Assembly: GCA_022226935.1 (NCBI GenBank)
Contig: CP092081.1
Span: 2,955,235 to 3,019,234 of the forward strand
DNA length: 64,000 nt
Reading direction: 5' to 3'
Source: Nitrospira sp.
GTDB lineage: Bacteria > Nitrospirota > Nitrospiria > Nitrospirales > Nitrospiraceae
Every line of letters begins with the position of its first letter. The stretch's first letter is position 1. Position numbers and translations under genes: made by a program. The notes beneath the pieces were generated by a model. The model did no database searches. It was not told the DNA's origin and saw only the letters and a program-made list of their open reading frames with translations. Positions 1 to 9,589 of the stretch are shown piece after piece.

Positions 1-783
1 GCGCTCTACACGGCCGCGCCGGCGGATACCGGCGGTGTCGGTCAGGACATATTGCCGATCTTTAAAGGTGGCAATCGAGTCCACCGGATCACGGGTAGTG
101 CCGGGCACGTTGCTGACCACGACCCGCGCCTCACCAAGCACTGAATTGACCAGCGTGGATTTCCCGACGTTCGGGCGGCCGACGATGGCAATGCGGGGGA
201 TTTCCGTCGGGGTGTCTTCACCCGGCGGGTCGACCATATGAGGAAACAAATCGTCGAGCAACTCGGCTACGCCGATACCATGTTCCGCCGAGAGGGGGTA
301 CAGGTGTTCTTGCCCCAGGCGATAGAAGTCGGCCACGAGTGGATCGGCCTTCGGCGTATCGACCTTGTTGATCACATAAAACACCGGTTTGTCGGAACCG
401 CGCAACGTCGCGACGACCTCTTCATCGGGCGGCGTGAGGCCGGCTCGAGCATCGAGGACGAGGACTAGAATGTCAGCCTCCGCGATGGCGAGTTGGGATT
501 GTTGCCGGATGAGCGACAGCATCCCCTCATGGGCCGTGGGATCGAGTCCGCCGGTATCGACCAAGCGGAAATGGCGGTTGCGATAGGTAGCATCAGCATA
601 GTTGCGATCTCTGGTCACGCCGGGCACATCGTCCACGATGGCAGCTCGGGTGCCGAGAATGCGATTGAAGAGGGTCGATTTGCCCACATTGGGTCGCCCC
701 ACGAGGGCGATAATGGGCAGGCGACCGCCTTCAAGCGTGAAGAGCGGCGCAACGGGACCACGAGCGGGTTTTGTGCGTGACAT
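1..783 (-). CDS. der: GTPase Der (EngA), C-terminal part cut by window edge
   Basis: Reading the minus strand from the ATG at 783 gives 261 codons open to the window edge. Der is an essential double GTPase for 50S ribosome assembly. Two G domains are visible: GRPNVGKS at residues 29-36, DTGG at 76-79 and NKVD at 139-142, then a second GRPNVGKS at 202-209 and DTAG at 249-252. The tandem G-domain layout is diagnostic. The rest of G domain 2 and the KH-like domain lie outside the window. An extra stretch of about 20 residues precedes the first G domain. The gene is divergent from the nucleotidase gene at 862. Confidence 0.96.
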   Translation of the reverse strand, partial: MSRTKPARGPVAPLFTLEGGRLPIIALVGRPNVGKSTLFNRILGTRAAIVDDVPGVTRDRNYADATYRNRHFRLVDTGGLDPTAHEGMLSLIRQQSQLAIAEADILVLVLDARAGLTPPDEEVVATLRGSDKPVFYVINKVDTPKADPLVADFYRLGQEHLYPLSAEHGIGVAELLDDLFPHMVDPPGEDTPTEIPRIAIVGRPNVGKSTLVNSVLGEARVVVSNVPGTTRDPVDSIATFKDRQYVLTDTAGIRRRGRVER

Positions 784-796
784 GGCCTGCGACGGT

Positions 797-802
797 ATCA
801 TA
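797..802 (-). promoter_or_regulatory. Possible -10 box of der
   Basis: On the minus strand TATGAT lies 13 bases before the der ATG. A -35 box is not convincing (GTGATT at 17-base spacing), so this is a weak call. Confidence 0.3.
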
Positions 803-849
803 GAAATTTCGCTGAACACAATCACTCGTCTTGTCCTGCCGGTCTCCGT

Positions 850-855
850 TATACT
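850..855 (+). promoter_or_regulatory. -10 box abutting the nucleotidase start
   Basis: TATACT ends exactly 6 bases before the ATG at 862, so transcription would begin at or beside the start codon (leaderless message). There is no Shine-Dalgarno sequence in the 6-base gap. No good -35 hexamer is seen at 17 bases. Confidence 0.45.
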
Positions 856-861
856 GAACTG

Positions 862-1548
862 ATGCCGCAGCACCGCACGGACCCGACTCCTCATCCCGTC
901 GATTGGACTCACATCGACGATGTCCTCCTCGACATGGACGGCACGCTTCTCGATCGCCATTTCGACAACTTTTTTTTCGAAGAAGAACTCCCCAGACGGT
1001 ATGCGGCGAAACATGCGTTGGCGTTCGCGGAAGCCCGGGATCGATTGATGAGCATGTACCGCTCCGTGGAAGGGGAACTCGCCTGGACCGATCTGCACTA
1101 TTGGACCGAGCAGGTCCAAATCGATGTGGTGGCGATGCATCGCGAACTCGATCACATGATCGGATTCCTGCCCGATGCCGAAGCGTTTCTCCTTTCGTTG
1201 CGGCGGTTGGGAAAGCGGGTGATGATTCTCACGAACGCGCATCGGGCGGGTGTTGAGGTCAAAACGGCCAAAACCGGTCTTCACCGGCAGGTCGATCGGA
1301 TCGTGGATGCGTTCGAGGTGGGATGGCTCAAAATGCGCTCGGAATATTGGCCGACTTGCCGGGAACTGGTCGGCTTCGATCCGCAGCGAGCCCTCTACAT
1401 CGACGATGACGAGCAATGTCTCGCGGCGGCCGAACAGTTCGGCATCGGCCGGATCTTTCATCGCTCGAAGTCCAGCTCTCAAGCCTCGCCCGTTCCTTCC
1501 GCACGATTTCACTCCATCGAAAACTTCCAGTCAATCCTGCCCGGGTAA
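862..1548 (+). CDS. yrfG: HAD hydrolase, YrfG-type GMP/IMP nucleotidase
   Basis: 228 residues, HAD superfamily. It resembles E. coli YrfG along its length: an opening WxxIDDVLLDMDGTLLD block, a WTDLHYW segment, LTNAH and a late IDDD. Catalytic features are D24 and D26 (DMDGT), motif II LTNA at 123-126, K157 and the acidic motif D181-D183. YrfG dephosphorylates GMP and IMP in the cytoplasm; the substrate here is inferred from similarity. The ATG at 862 is supported by a -10 box only 6 bases upstream, which implies a leaderless transcript. The gene converges on the histidine kinase gene that ends at 1594. Confidence 0.85.
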   Translation: MPQHRTDPTPHPVDWTHIDDVLLDMDGTLLDRHFDNFFFEEELPRRYAAKHALAFAEARDRLMSMYRSVEGELAWTDLHYWTEQVQIDVVAMHRELDHMIGFLPDAEAFLLSLRRLGKRVMILTNAHRAGVEVKTAKTGLHRQVDRIVDAFEVGWLKMRSEYWPTCRELVGFDPQRALYIDDDEQCLAAAEQFGIGRIFHRSKSSSQASPVPSARFHSIENFQSILPG

Positions 1549-1593
1549 TGCACCGGCGCAAATCCTGCGCACCTCGTGAGATTCGTCGTGTGG

Positions 1594-4500
1594 CTACTTG
1601 GCTGAATCGAGCAGTTCGCGAAGCTTCTGGGCGAGCTCAGTGGGCAAGAACGGCTTTTGAATGAACCCGGTTCCCGGTTCTGCCAGGAACGTCGGCAACA
1701 CGCTGCCTTCCGCATAGCCCGACATAAACAGCACGCGGAGGTGAGGCCATTGCTGGCGCAGGCGTTCGGCCAAGGCGGGGCCTGTCATCTGCGGCATGAC
1801 GACGTCGGTGAGCAGAATATGGATGGGCGTCTTGGCGGCGGCGACCAGACGAAGCGCCTCTTGCCCGCTGGAGGCCTCGAGCAAGGTATATCCGTAATCC
1901 GAGAGGGCCTGTGTGAGCAGCATTCGAACCGCCTGTTGGTCTTCGACCAGCAGGATGGTTTCGCGACCACAGTGGGGTCGCGACGGGGCGGCTGGCGCGG
2001 CAGCGAGGGGCGGAGCCTGGGCCAATGGAAAATACATGTCGAAGGTGGCGCCGTCGCCGGGGTTGCTATCGGCAAAGATGAAGCCCTGGCTTTGTTTGAC
2101 GATGCCATAGACTGTGGCCAGCCCCAGACCGGTTCCTTTGCCCTCTTCTTTCGTGGTGAAGAAAGGTTCGAAAATATGCGAGAGGGTGGTCCGGTCCATG
2201 CCTTCTCCGGAGTCGCGAATCGAAAGGCGCACATACCGTCCCGGAAGCATCGCGGGATGGAGTGCCGGCGTATCTGCGCTCAGGGTCACGGTTCGCGTCG
2301 CCATGGTCAGCGTCCCTCCCTGGGGCATGGCGTCCTTGGCGTTCACCGCCAGATTCAACACGACCTGATCGATTTGCCCCCGGTCTGCGCGGATGATGCA
2401 GGGCTGTGACGCGAGGTCTCTCACGAGAGCGATATCTTCGCCGATCAATCGTTCGATCATGGAACTGATCGACGACAGCGCCTCGTTCAAGTCGAACACT
2501 TGGAACGTCAACACCTGCCGACGGCTGAAGGCCAGGAGTTGCTTGGTCAGCGCCGCCGCCCGCTGACCGGCAGTCAGAATCTCGGTCAAGGACCGATGCA
2601 ACGGGTCTTCGGCGCGCACCTGATCCAAGAGCAGCATGGCGCACCCGTTGATGACGGTGAGCAGATTGTTGAAATCGTGGGCCACGCCGCCGGCCAGCCT
2701 GCCGATGCCTTCCATTTTATGGGCTTGCCGGAGCTGTTCTTCGAGTTGTTTGTGCTCCGTGACATCAATGAAGAATCCGATGGAGCCGGTCGCCTGGCCG
2801 CCGGGGCCTTGCAGCAACGTTCCCCACATGTTCACATCGATCAGGGTCCCGTCTTTTTTCCTGCGACTCAGTTCGAGGTTGCGCGGCGCGCCGCCGCTCA
2901 TGACAGCGGTCCACAAGTCGTCCGAGGCCTGTTCCTGGCCCGCCGGCACATAGGGCAGCTCCTGTCCCATAACTTCTTCTCTGGTCCATCCGAATAAGGC
3001 CGTGGCGGCGGCATTCCAGGTTGTGACGTGGCCTGCCTGATCCAATTCGATCATCGCCAGAGGAGATTCTTCGATGATGGTCTGCAGATGCGCGGTCATG
3101 CGTCGCAATTCGCCCGTCCGTTCGCGGACGTGTTGCTCCAGCGCCTCCTGCGCCTGGCGGCGGTCGGCCGCTTCCAGAGTCAGGGTGGCCATGGCGGCGA
3201 GAGAGGCGGCGAACGCTTCTTCCTCGCTGGTCCAGGTCTTGAGCGGGCCGGTATGTTCGAGGCAGAGGACGCCGACCACACGTCCATGGCGGCGAATGGG
3301 TGCGTCCAGCATGGACACGATACCGAGCGGGGTGAGATAGGACGAGGTGAGTTCGCTCGTGCGGGGATCGGTCTGGGCCGCATGAGCGGCCAGGGAATAG
3401 GGCTCCGTTTCGAGGGCGCGAAGATAGGCCGGATACTCTTTGACGGAGAGTGTGGTTCCACGGCTATGACGTTTCGTGGGGGGTTCGAACAGGTCCTGTA
3501 AAACCAGGGCCGATTGGGTCTCGTCGAAGAGCCAGATGCTCGCTCGTTCAACCCCGAACGTACTGGCCGCATGTTCGGTCATCACCGGAAACGCTTCTTG
3601 AGGGTGCCCGCTGTGAATGGACGGATCTTCCGCCAATTTATGCAGGACAGTCTGCTGCGTGGCCAGTTGTCCCAACCGGAGTTGTTCGATTTCCTGCCGC
3701 TGCTTCTGATCGGTGATGTCTTCGGATATGCCGAGGAGATACCGGGGCATACCGGTGTAATCATAGAGGGGAAGCTTTTTAGTATGGAGCCACCGCAGAC
3801 CTTGATTCTTGGTCTGGATCGGTTCGGCCGGAATGTCCAGTAAGGCTCCGCCAACGAGCACTTCCCGATCCTTCGCGGTAAAAAACGCCGCTTGCTCGCG
3901 AGGGAAGAGGTCGAAGTCGTTTTTCCCCAACAGCGCTTCCCGGGGCAGGCCGATCAGTTGTTCGCCGGCTTTATTGAATTGGGCGAAACGCAGTTCCTTG
4001 GCATCTTTCAAGAAAACCATGTGAGGGATGTGCTCCACAATGGATTCCAGAAGCTGGCGCGTGTGAGTCAGGGCGTCTTCCATGCCTTTACGCTCGGTGA
4101 CGTTCTCGCAAACGATCAGGATGTCGAGCTGCCCGTTCGGATTGCGCACGGCCCGCGAGGCTTCTCGCACCCAGAGAGGGCTCCCGCCTTTGCGGACTTT
4201 TCGGAACTCCCCGCGGAGCACCTCCCCAGGCCGTTGAAGGCTCTCTGCAAAATGTTGCTGCACGGCGCTGCGATCGTCGGCGTGAACGATCAGCGAGATG
4301 GGTTGGTCGATCAATTCTTCCGGGGTATAGCCCAATTCCGCGGCGGCGGTGGCATTCACCGTGAGCAAGGTTCCCTTCGCATCGACGGTCAAGAGCATTT
4401 CGGGGCTGCTCTCAAACAAGGCGCGGTACCGGTCCTGGCTGAAACGCAAGGCCTCCTCGGTTTCTTTTCGAGCCGAGATATCGCGCAATACGGCTTGAAA

Positions 4501-5535
4501 TCCGATGACCTCGTCATCGCGCAGCAGCAATTGCACGTGTTGTCCCACCCATAGGGTCTGGTGCGTTCTGGTGACCAACGGGAACTCGTAATAGGTGCTG
4601 GCCGTCTTGCGAAGAAACTGGCGGATATAAAAATGTTCCGTGCTGCGGCGGTAATTCGGATGCACGAAATCCAGCGCCCGATGGCCGAGCACGCTCGTCT
4701 CGTGATATCCGAGAAACCGGACCACCGCAGGATTGATAAACGTAAACCGGCCGCTCCGGTCGGTCCGGTAGATGATGTCCTGCGCATATTCCATGATGAA
4801 TCGATAGTGCTCGGTATGCACGTTTAAGAGCAGGGCTGTTTGCTCTCCCTCTTCCAATTGCGACGCGAGCTGATCCACCAATTGCGCGTTGTGATATTTC
4901 AGCCGGAGAGTTTCCACGACGCTGTTGGACGTGCGATAGGCCGTATAGACCATGAGCAGGGAGAACAGCAGCGTGCAGATGGCCATGGGCAGGGCTTGCT
5001 CATGGTTGAGCAGGAAAAAGCGCAGAATCAGCGGTACGAGGGTCGGAACGGCAAAGGACAGAAACGCGTCGAATCGCGCCGCCAACGTGGAGGACGCGCC
5101 GGCAGACACCCCTCCCAGCACGAAGGCCAGGAACGCCTGATGAGAAAGTGACGATTCGGGAAACAGCACCAGGGCGGTGGAGCCCCAACCCAGTCCGGCC
5201 AGCAACGTTCCCGTCAGAAAGGCCCGATCCCACAGACGAATCGTAGCCGCCGCCGGCGACTCGGCCTTGAATGATCGCACCAGCCCATATCGACCGATCG
5301 ATAAGAGCAGATGATAGGCCAGCCAAGCGAGGAGCCAGTCGTGCGAAAGGACGTTCCAATTGACGAAGACCAAGGCGACGGCGCATCCGAGGCCGGCAAT
5401 GAGCGCCGCGGGCATGGCCTGGTAGAGCAAGACGACCCGCTGTAAAGCCAGGCTGGTCTCTCTGGCTGAATCGATGGGTTCGGACGCGGAGGCTGAGGAG
5501 GGGTGGTTGCCCGGAAACAGCTGCGAGACGGCCAT
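1594..5535 (-). CDS. Membrane hybrid sensor histidine kinase (multi-TM, 4 PAS, GAF, HK, REC)
   Basis: 1313 residues from the ATG at 5535, chosen because GGGAG lies upstream and any longer start would overlap the methyltransferase gene. Order: about six hydrophobic segments (residues 33-215), PAS1 (about 248-365), PAS2, PAS3, a GAF domain (about 630-800), PAS4, then HisKA with H953 in AHDFNN. The ATPase domain has its N box near 1061-1068, DSGEGM at 1108-1113 and GTGLGLA at 1134-1140. A C-terminal receiver (1192-1313) has phospho-acceptor D1244 and K1294. The receiver at the C-terminus suggests a phosphorelay. The ligand is unknown and no dedicated response regulator lies beside it. It has its own predicted promoter. 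Confidence 0.93.
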   Translation of the reverse strand: MAVSQLFPGNHPSSASASEPIDSARETSLALQRVVLLYQAMPAALIAGLGCAVALVFVNWNVLSHDWLLAWLAYHLLLSIGRYGLVRSFKAESPAAATIRLWDRAFLTGTLLAGLGWGSTALVLFPESSLSHQAFLAFVLGGVSAGASSTLAARFDAFLSFAVPTLVPLILRFFLLNHEQALPMAICTLLFSLLMVYTAYRTSNSVVETLRLKYHNAQLVDQLASQLEEGEQTALLLNVHTEHYRFIMEYAQDIIYRTDRSGRFTFINPAVVRFLGYHETSVLGHRALDFVHPNYRRSTEHFYIRQFLRKTASTYYEFPLVTRTHQTLWVGQHVQLLLRDDEVIGFQAVLRDISARKETEEALRFSQDRYRALFESSPEMLLTVDAKGTLLTVNATAAAELGYTPEELIDQPISLIVHADDRSAVQQHFAESLQRPGEVLRGEFRKVRKGGSPLWVREASRAVRNPNGQLDILIVCENVTERKGMEDALTHTRQLLESIVEHIPHMVFLKDAKELRFAQFNKAGEQLIGLPREALLGKNDFDLFPREQAAFFTAKDREVLVGGALLDIPAEPIQTKNQGLRWLHTKKLPLYDYTGMPRYLLGISEDITDQKQRQEIEQLRLGQLATQQTVLHKLAEDPSIHSGHPQEAFPVMTEHAASTFGVERASIWLFDETQSALVLQDLFEPPTKRHSRGTTLSVKEYPAYLRALETEPYSLAAHAAQTDPRTSELTSSYLTPLGIVSMLDAPIRRHGRVVGVLCLEHTGPLKTWTSEEEAFAASLAAMATLTLEAADRRQAQEALEQHVRERTGELRRMTAHLQTIIEESPLAMIELDQAGHVTTWNAAATALFGWTREEVMGQELPYVPAGQEQASDDLWTAVMSGGAPRNLELSRRKKDGTLIDVNMWGTLLQGPGGQATGSIGFFIDVTEHKQLEEQLRQAHKMEGIGRLAGGVAHDFNNLLTVINGCAMLLLDQVRAEDPLHRSLTEILTAGQRAAALTKQLLAFSRRQVLTFQVFDLNEALSSISSMIERLIGEDIALVRDLASQPCIIRADRGQIDQVVLNLAVNAKDAMPQGGTLTMATRTVTLSADTPALHPAMLPGRYVRLSIRDSGEGMDRTTLSHIFEPFFTTKEEGKGTGLGLATVYGIVKQSQGFIFADSNPGDGATFDMYFPLAQAPPLAAAPAAPSRPHCGRETILLVEDQQAVRMLLTQALSDYGYTLLEASSGQEALRLVAAAKTPIHILLTDVVMPQMTGPALAERLRQQWPHLRVLFMSGYAEGSVLPTFLAEPGTGFIQKPFLPTELAQKLRELLDSAK

Positions 5536-5590
5536 CGGGATTACTCCCGCGTATGAGAAGCAGCGCTGCGCAAAAACACTTGCATACGCC

Positions 5591-5619
5591 AGTCTACAAA
5601 ATTGCCGAGAGGGATACAA
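5591..5619 (-). promoter_or_regulatory. Promoter of the hybrid histidine kinase
   Basis: On the minus strand TTGTAT, a 17-base spacer and TAGACT precede the kinase start by about 55 bases. It lies in the 106-bp gap after the methyltransferase stop codon, so the kinase can be transcribed independently. Confidence 0.6.
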
Positions 5620-5641
5620 TTTTCCTGTGACATAAGGATGC

Positions 5642-6298
5642 CTATGCGGACCGGCTCTCGACGGAAGCCCTGCCGCGATACAGCTCTCCGCCGATTCGAG
5701 GGACCCCGGGCAGGGTATCGCGATCGAGCTGTTCCACGCGAAAACCGGCTTGCACGATGAGATGATCGATGCGCCGATTGAGGTTACAACCGCAGGCCAC
5801 CACCTGTTGCAGCGGGTTGAGCCGGTCCTGCCAGCGGGCAATTGAAGGGTCGTCGCTTCGGCCGTGTTCAAGGAACAGGAAGCCGCCCTCCGGCTTCAGG
5901 ACTCGCCGGACTTCGCGCAAGGCCGCAACCGGATCCGGAATCGTACAGAGGGTAAAGGTGCTGACGGCGCAATCGAACAGCCCCGAAGCATAGGGCAGCA
6001 CCTCTGCGCTCAGTTGGCGAAGGTGGACGGGAAAGGGCACGCTCGCCACTCGCCGGGCGACGCGGTCAGGCAACAGCGTCGCGGGTTCCACCGTATGCAA
6101 GTCCGTGATGGTCGACGGGTAGTGCGGCAGGTTCAGCCCTGTGCCAAAGCCGATCTCCAGCACCATGCCATGGGCTGAAGCGAGGAGGCGACGGCGTTCG
6201 GTGTGGAAGCGCTCTCCGCGCAGCACCCAATCCATGAGGCGGGGGAAAATGTAGGTGGCATAGAGACTCAAGGCCACTCCTCGCGGGATGAAATGCAT
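5642..6298 (-). CDS. Class I SAM-dependent methyltransferase
   Basis: 218 residues. The SAM-binding motif I VLEIGFGTGLN lies at about residues 47-57. The acidic loop (VEPA), the motif IV-like FDCAVSTFTLCTI and a VLKPEGGFLFLEHG segment follow, as in the Methyltransf_11 group. A hydrophobic N-terminus and the C-x-C-N-x-N-R late segment recall membrane-associated METTL7/TMT1-like and phospholipid methyltransferase-like proteins. The substrate cannot be told from sequence. It is divergent from leuS with a 193-bp spacer and lies upstream of the histidine kinase on the same strand. Confidence 0.82.
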   Translation of the reverse strand: MHFIPRGVALSLYATYIFPRLMDWVLRGERFHTERRRLLASAHGMVLEIGFGTGLNLPHYPSTITDLHTVEPATLLPDRVARRVASVPFPVHLRQLSAEVLPYASGLFDCAVSTFTLCTIPDPVAALREVRRVLKPEGGFLFLEHGRSDDPSIARWQDRLNPLQQVVACGCNLNRRIDHLIVQAGFRVEQLDRDTLPGVPRIGGELYRGRASVESRSA

Positions 6299-6409
6299 GC
6301 GGCCGGTGCCATTCTCGCCGCCGCCCCGCCCTGTATTTGACCAGGAGTGGTGCTGAGGATCAAGCGCGGTGGGCGTGCCGATGGGGAAGCGCTTTCTCCC
6401 CCTGCATCC

Positions 6410-6438
6410 TTGTTGCCGCGTACTGCGTATGCTAGAGT
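6410..6438 (+). promoter_or_regulatory. Promoter of leuS operon
   Basis: TTGTTG, a 17-base spacer and TAGAGT, followed by a leader of about 50 bases before the leuS ATG at 6492. Confidence 0.55.
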
Positions 6439-6491
6439 CGCCCGTTCTTCAGTCGAGTGCCAATCAACACGTCACCCATGATGTTCATACG

Positions 6492-8927
6492 ATGAGCAAA
6501 TCCTACGATCACCAAGCTGTTGAATCGAAGTGGCAGGCCTACTGGGAGACTCACCGCCCGTTTCGAGCCTCGGACGACCTCTCGAAGCCCAAGTTCTACT
6601 GCCTGGACATGTTTCCCTATCCGTCCGGGTCTGGCCTGCATGTCGGGCACTTGGAAGGATATACCGCGACCGACATTGTCTCCCGCTATAAACGCATGCG
6701 CGGCTTCAACGTGCTGCACCCGATGGGGTGGGACGCGTTCGGATTGCCGGCCGAACAATATGCCGTGAAAACGGGCGTCCATCCGGCCATCACGACTGCC
6801 CAAAATATTGCGACCTTCAAGCGGCAGATGAAACGAGTCGGGCTGTCCTACGATTGGGACCGCGAACTCAGCACGACCGATCAGGACTACTATCGTTGGA
6901 CCCAGTGGATTTTTCTGAAACTCTTCGAGCGTGGCTTGGCCTACGTGGCCGAGGTTCCGGTCAATTGGTGTCCCGCGTTGTCGACGGTGTTGGCGAACGA
7001 GGAAATCGTCGATGGCAAAAGCGAGGTCGGCGGATTCGACGTCATCCGCAAGCCGATGCGGCAGTGGGTATTGAAGATCACGGCTTATGCGGAGCGGTTG
7101 CTCGATGATTTGTCCCTGGTCGAATGGCCGACCAGCACGCTGGAAATGCAGAAAAACTGGATCGGCCGCTCGATCGGTGCGGAAGTTGATTTTGCCCTGG
7201 CCGACACGGCGGGAAATCTGCGTGTCTTCACGACCCGGCCCGATACGCTGTTCGGTGCGACCTATATGGTTGTGGCGCCTGAACATCCGCTGGTCGATGT
7301 GGTGACGACTCCGTCGCAGCGGGCGCAGGTGGCCGACTATCGCGACGCGGCCGCCCGCAAAAGCGATCTGCAGCGCCAGGAATTGGAGAAGGTCAAAACC
7401 GGCGTCTTCACGGGTGGCTATGCCATCAATCCCGTCAACCAGGAACGCCTGCCGATCTGGATCGCCGACTATGTGCTGATGAGTTATGGCACCGGCGCGA
7501 TTATGGCGGTGCCGGCTCATGATGAGCGCGACTGGGCCTTTGCCACGCAATATCACCTGCCGATTCGCGAGGTGATTCAGGGCGGCCAGGTCGAAACGGC
7601 GGCATTCGTCGAGACGGATCGAGGTCGTGTGATCAACTCGACCACGTCGGACGGGTCCTGTTCACTCGACGGGTTATTGCCTGTGGACGCGATTCCCAAA
7701 ATGACGGCCTGGCTCGAAACTCACGGCAAGGGCAAGAAGACCATCAATTACAAACTGCGGGACTGGCTCTTTGCCCGCCAGCGGTATTGGGGCGAACCGT
7801 TTCCCATTGTCTGGGTCGACGGGGAGGCCCGGCCGTTGCCGGAAGAGCAGTTGCCGCTGCCGTTGCCTGAGACGAAGAATTTCAAGCCCTCTGGGAGCGG
7901 CGAAAGCCCATTGGCCAATCTCGAGGAGTGGTTGACGACAACCGATCCTGCCTCCGGCCAAGCGGCACGGCGCGAGACGAATACGATGCCGCAATGGGCC
8001 GGTTCTTGTTGGTATTACCTGCGGTTCATCGATCCGAAAAACACCCGGCAACTGGTCGATCCGGCGAAAGAGCACTATTGGATGCCGGTGGACCTCTACA
8101 TCGGCGGGAGCGAGCACGCCGTCCTCCATCTCCTGTATAGCCGGTTTTGGCATAAGGTCTTGTTTGATGCGGGCGTGGTGAGCACGCCGGAGCCGTTCAA
8201 AAAGTTGGTGCATCAAGGCATCGTCCTCGGCGAAGACAATCAAAAGATGTCGAAGTCGCGCGGCAACGTGGTGAATCCGGATGAGATGATCGACCAATTC
8301 GGGGCCGATGCGGTGCGCCTCTATGAAATGTTTATGGGGCCGCTGGAGTCGATGAAGCCCTGGAGCACGCGCGGCGTGGAAGGCATCACCCGCTTTCTCG
8401 ACCGGGTCTGGCGTCTCATGATCGCCGAGGACGGCGCGGTGAGCTCCGCAGTGACAGACACGGAGCCGACGGTTGAGCAGCTGCGACTGCTCCACTACAC
8501 GATGAAGAAAGTCACCGACGATATCGAGGCCTTGCGATTCAACACCGCCATCTCGCAGATGATGGTGTTTACGAATGACATGACGAAGTTGGATCAGCGG
8601 CCGAGGCGGCTCTTGGAACCGTTCGTCTTACTGCTGCTGCCCTTTGCGCCGCACCTCAGCGAAGAACTCTGGGAACGGCTGGGCCATCAACCGAGTGCCG
8701 GGCAGCAAGCCTGGCCCCGGTTCGATCCGGCGTTGGTGGTCAGCGATCGATTGACGATTCCGGTTCAAGTCAATGGGAAACTCCGCGGAAAGCTGGACGT
8801 CGATGCCGGGGCGTCACGCGAGCAGCTGGAGCCGCTCGCCAAGAAGGAAGTCGCCGAATGGCTGCAGGGGAAAGAGCCGAAGAAAGTGATTTATGTCGAG
8901 AAGAAGTTGATCAATTTCGTGGTGTGA
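6492..8927 (+). CDS. leuS: Leucyl-tRNA synthetase
   Basis: 811 residues, a normal bacterial LeuRS length. It charges tRNA-Leu in the cytoplasm. The class I signatures are present: the HIGH-type HVGH at residues 50-53 within [11 protein letters not shown], and KMSKS at 585-589. The CP1 editing domain carries the expected TTRPDTLFG and the [15 protein letters not shown] block. The ATG at 6492 (MSKSYDH) is chosen because conservation begins there and an upstream promoter would place the longer start inside the leader. No strong Shine-Dalgarno is visible. First gene of leuS-lptE-holA, the same order as in E. coli. Confidence 0.98.
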   Translation: MSKSYDHQAVESKWQAYWETHRPFRASDDLSKPKFYCLDMFPYPSGSGLHVGHLEGYTATDIVSRYKRMRGFNVLHPMGWDAFGLPAEQYAVKTGVHPAITTAQNIATFKRQMKRVGLSYDWDRELSTTDQDYYRWTQWIFLKLFERGLAYVAEVPVNWCPALSTVLANEEIVDGKSEVGGFDVIRKPMRQWVLKITAYAERLLDDLSLVEWPTSTLEMQKNWIGRSIGAEVDFALADTAGNLRVFTTRPDTLFGATYMVVAPEHPLVDVVTTPSQRAQVADYRDAAARKSDLQRQELEKVKTGVFTGGYAINPVNQERLPIWIADYVLMSYGTGAIMAVPAHDERDWAFATQYHLPIREVIQGGQVETAAFVETDRGRVINSTTSDGSCSLDGLLPVDAIPKMTAWLETHGKGKKTINYKLRDWLFARQRYWGEPFPIVWVDGEARPLPEEQLPLPLPETKNFKPSGSGESPLANLEEWLTTTDPASGQAARRETNTMPQWAGSCWYYLRFIDPKNTRQLVDPAKEHYWMPVDLYIGGSEHAVLHLLYSRFWHKVLFDAGVVSTPEPFKKLVHQGIVLGEDNQKMSKSRGNVVNPDEMIDQFGADAVRLYEMFMGPLESMKPWSTRGVEGITRFLDRVWRLMIAEDGAVSSAVTDTEPTVEQLRLLHYTMKKVTDDIEALRFNTAISQMMVFTNDMTKLDQRPRRLLEPFVLLLLPFAPHLSEELWERLGHQPSAGQQAWPRFDPALVVSDRLTIPVQVNGKLRGKLDVDAGASREQLEPLAKKEVAEWLQGKEPKKVIYVEKKLINFVV

Positions 8928-8931
8928 TGCC

Positions 8932-9567
8932 ATGCCTCGCTACCTGTTGGTGCTTGTCTTGGGCCTGTGTGCGGTGAACGTCGCCGCCTGCGGCTACCAG
9001 TTCCGGGTGCAGGGAGCCGGCCCGACGATCGGCGGTGCGCCGGAGCCGGCCGCAAAGCGGTCGCACGCGCCGAGACTGGCCATTCTTCCCATCTCCAACA
9101 GCACCTATGAGCCGAACTTCGAGATCAAGCTGGCCAATTATTTGCGCCGGGAGTTCTCTGCGGGCGCGGGGGCGGAAATTGTCGGTCCCTCCGCCGGGGC
9201 GGATTTGAACCTGTCCGGCCAGATCATGCAAATTTTACTGCCGACCTTGAGTTTTGATCAGACCACCACATTTGAAAGCCGGGTTGAAATGCTGGTGAGT
9301 GTGCGGATCGAGGATGCCAAAACCAAGCGGCTGGTCTGGTCCCAGGTCGCGAAGGGAACCTCGGAGTTTTTTCTGACGCAAGATCTGCAATTCAACCGCG
9401 TGCTGCAGAACCGGGCGCTGGAGCAGGCAGGTCGCTTCGTGGCGGAAGATCTTGCGTCCCGCTTTTTGCTGTTCCTGGATACCGGCGAGCTGGACAAGAT
9501 GTTGAAGCGTCCCGTCAAAGCCGAAGCGGTCCCCGGCGGTAACGCACCGCCTGAGCCAGCCCGATGA
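8932..9567 (+). CDS. lptE: LPS-assembly lipoprotein LptE
   Basis: 211 residues. A signal peptide ends in the lipobox VAAC with lipidated C20, followed by GYQF, a hallmark of LptE. The core has ILPISNSTYEP and a later SVRIEDAKTKRLVW segment as in the LptE/RlpB family. LptE plugs the LptD barrel and helps deliver lipopolysaccharide to the outer leaflet. It starts 4 bases after the leuS stop codon, so the two are translationally linked. The position between leuS and holA matches the conserved locus and supports the call. Confidence 0.93.
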   Translation: MPRYLLVLVLGLCAVNVAACGYQFRVQGAGPTIGGAPEPAAKRSHAPRLAILPISNSTYEPNFEIKLANYLRREFSAGAGAEIVGPSAGADLNLSGQIMQILLPTLSFDQTTTFESRVEMLVSVRIEDAKTKRLVWSQVAKGTSEFFLTQDLQFNRVLQNRALEQAGRFVAEDLASRFLLFLDTGELDKMLKRPVKAEAVPGGNAPPEPAR

Positions 9568-9589
9568 TGTCACGGGAAGGTTGTCGTCG

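Noticed and set aside
5536..5871. Longer start for the hybrid histidine kinase
   Set aside because: It would overlap the methyltransferase gene and a promoter; the extra residues are out of keeping with the membrane domain that follows the ATG at 5535.
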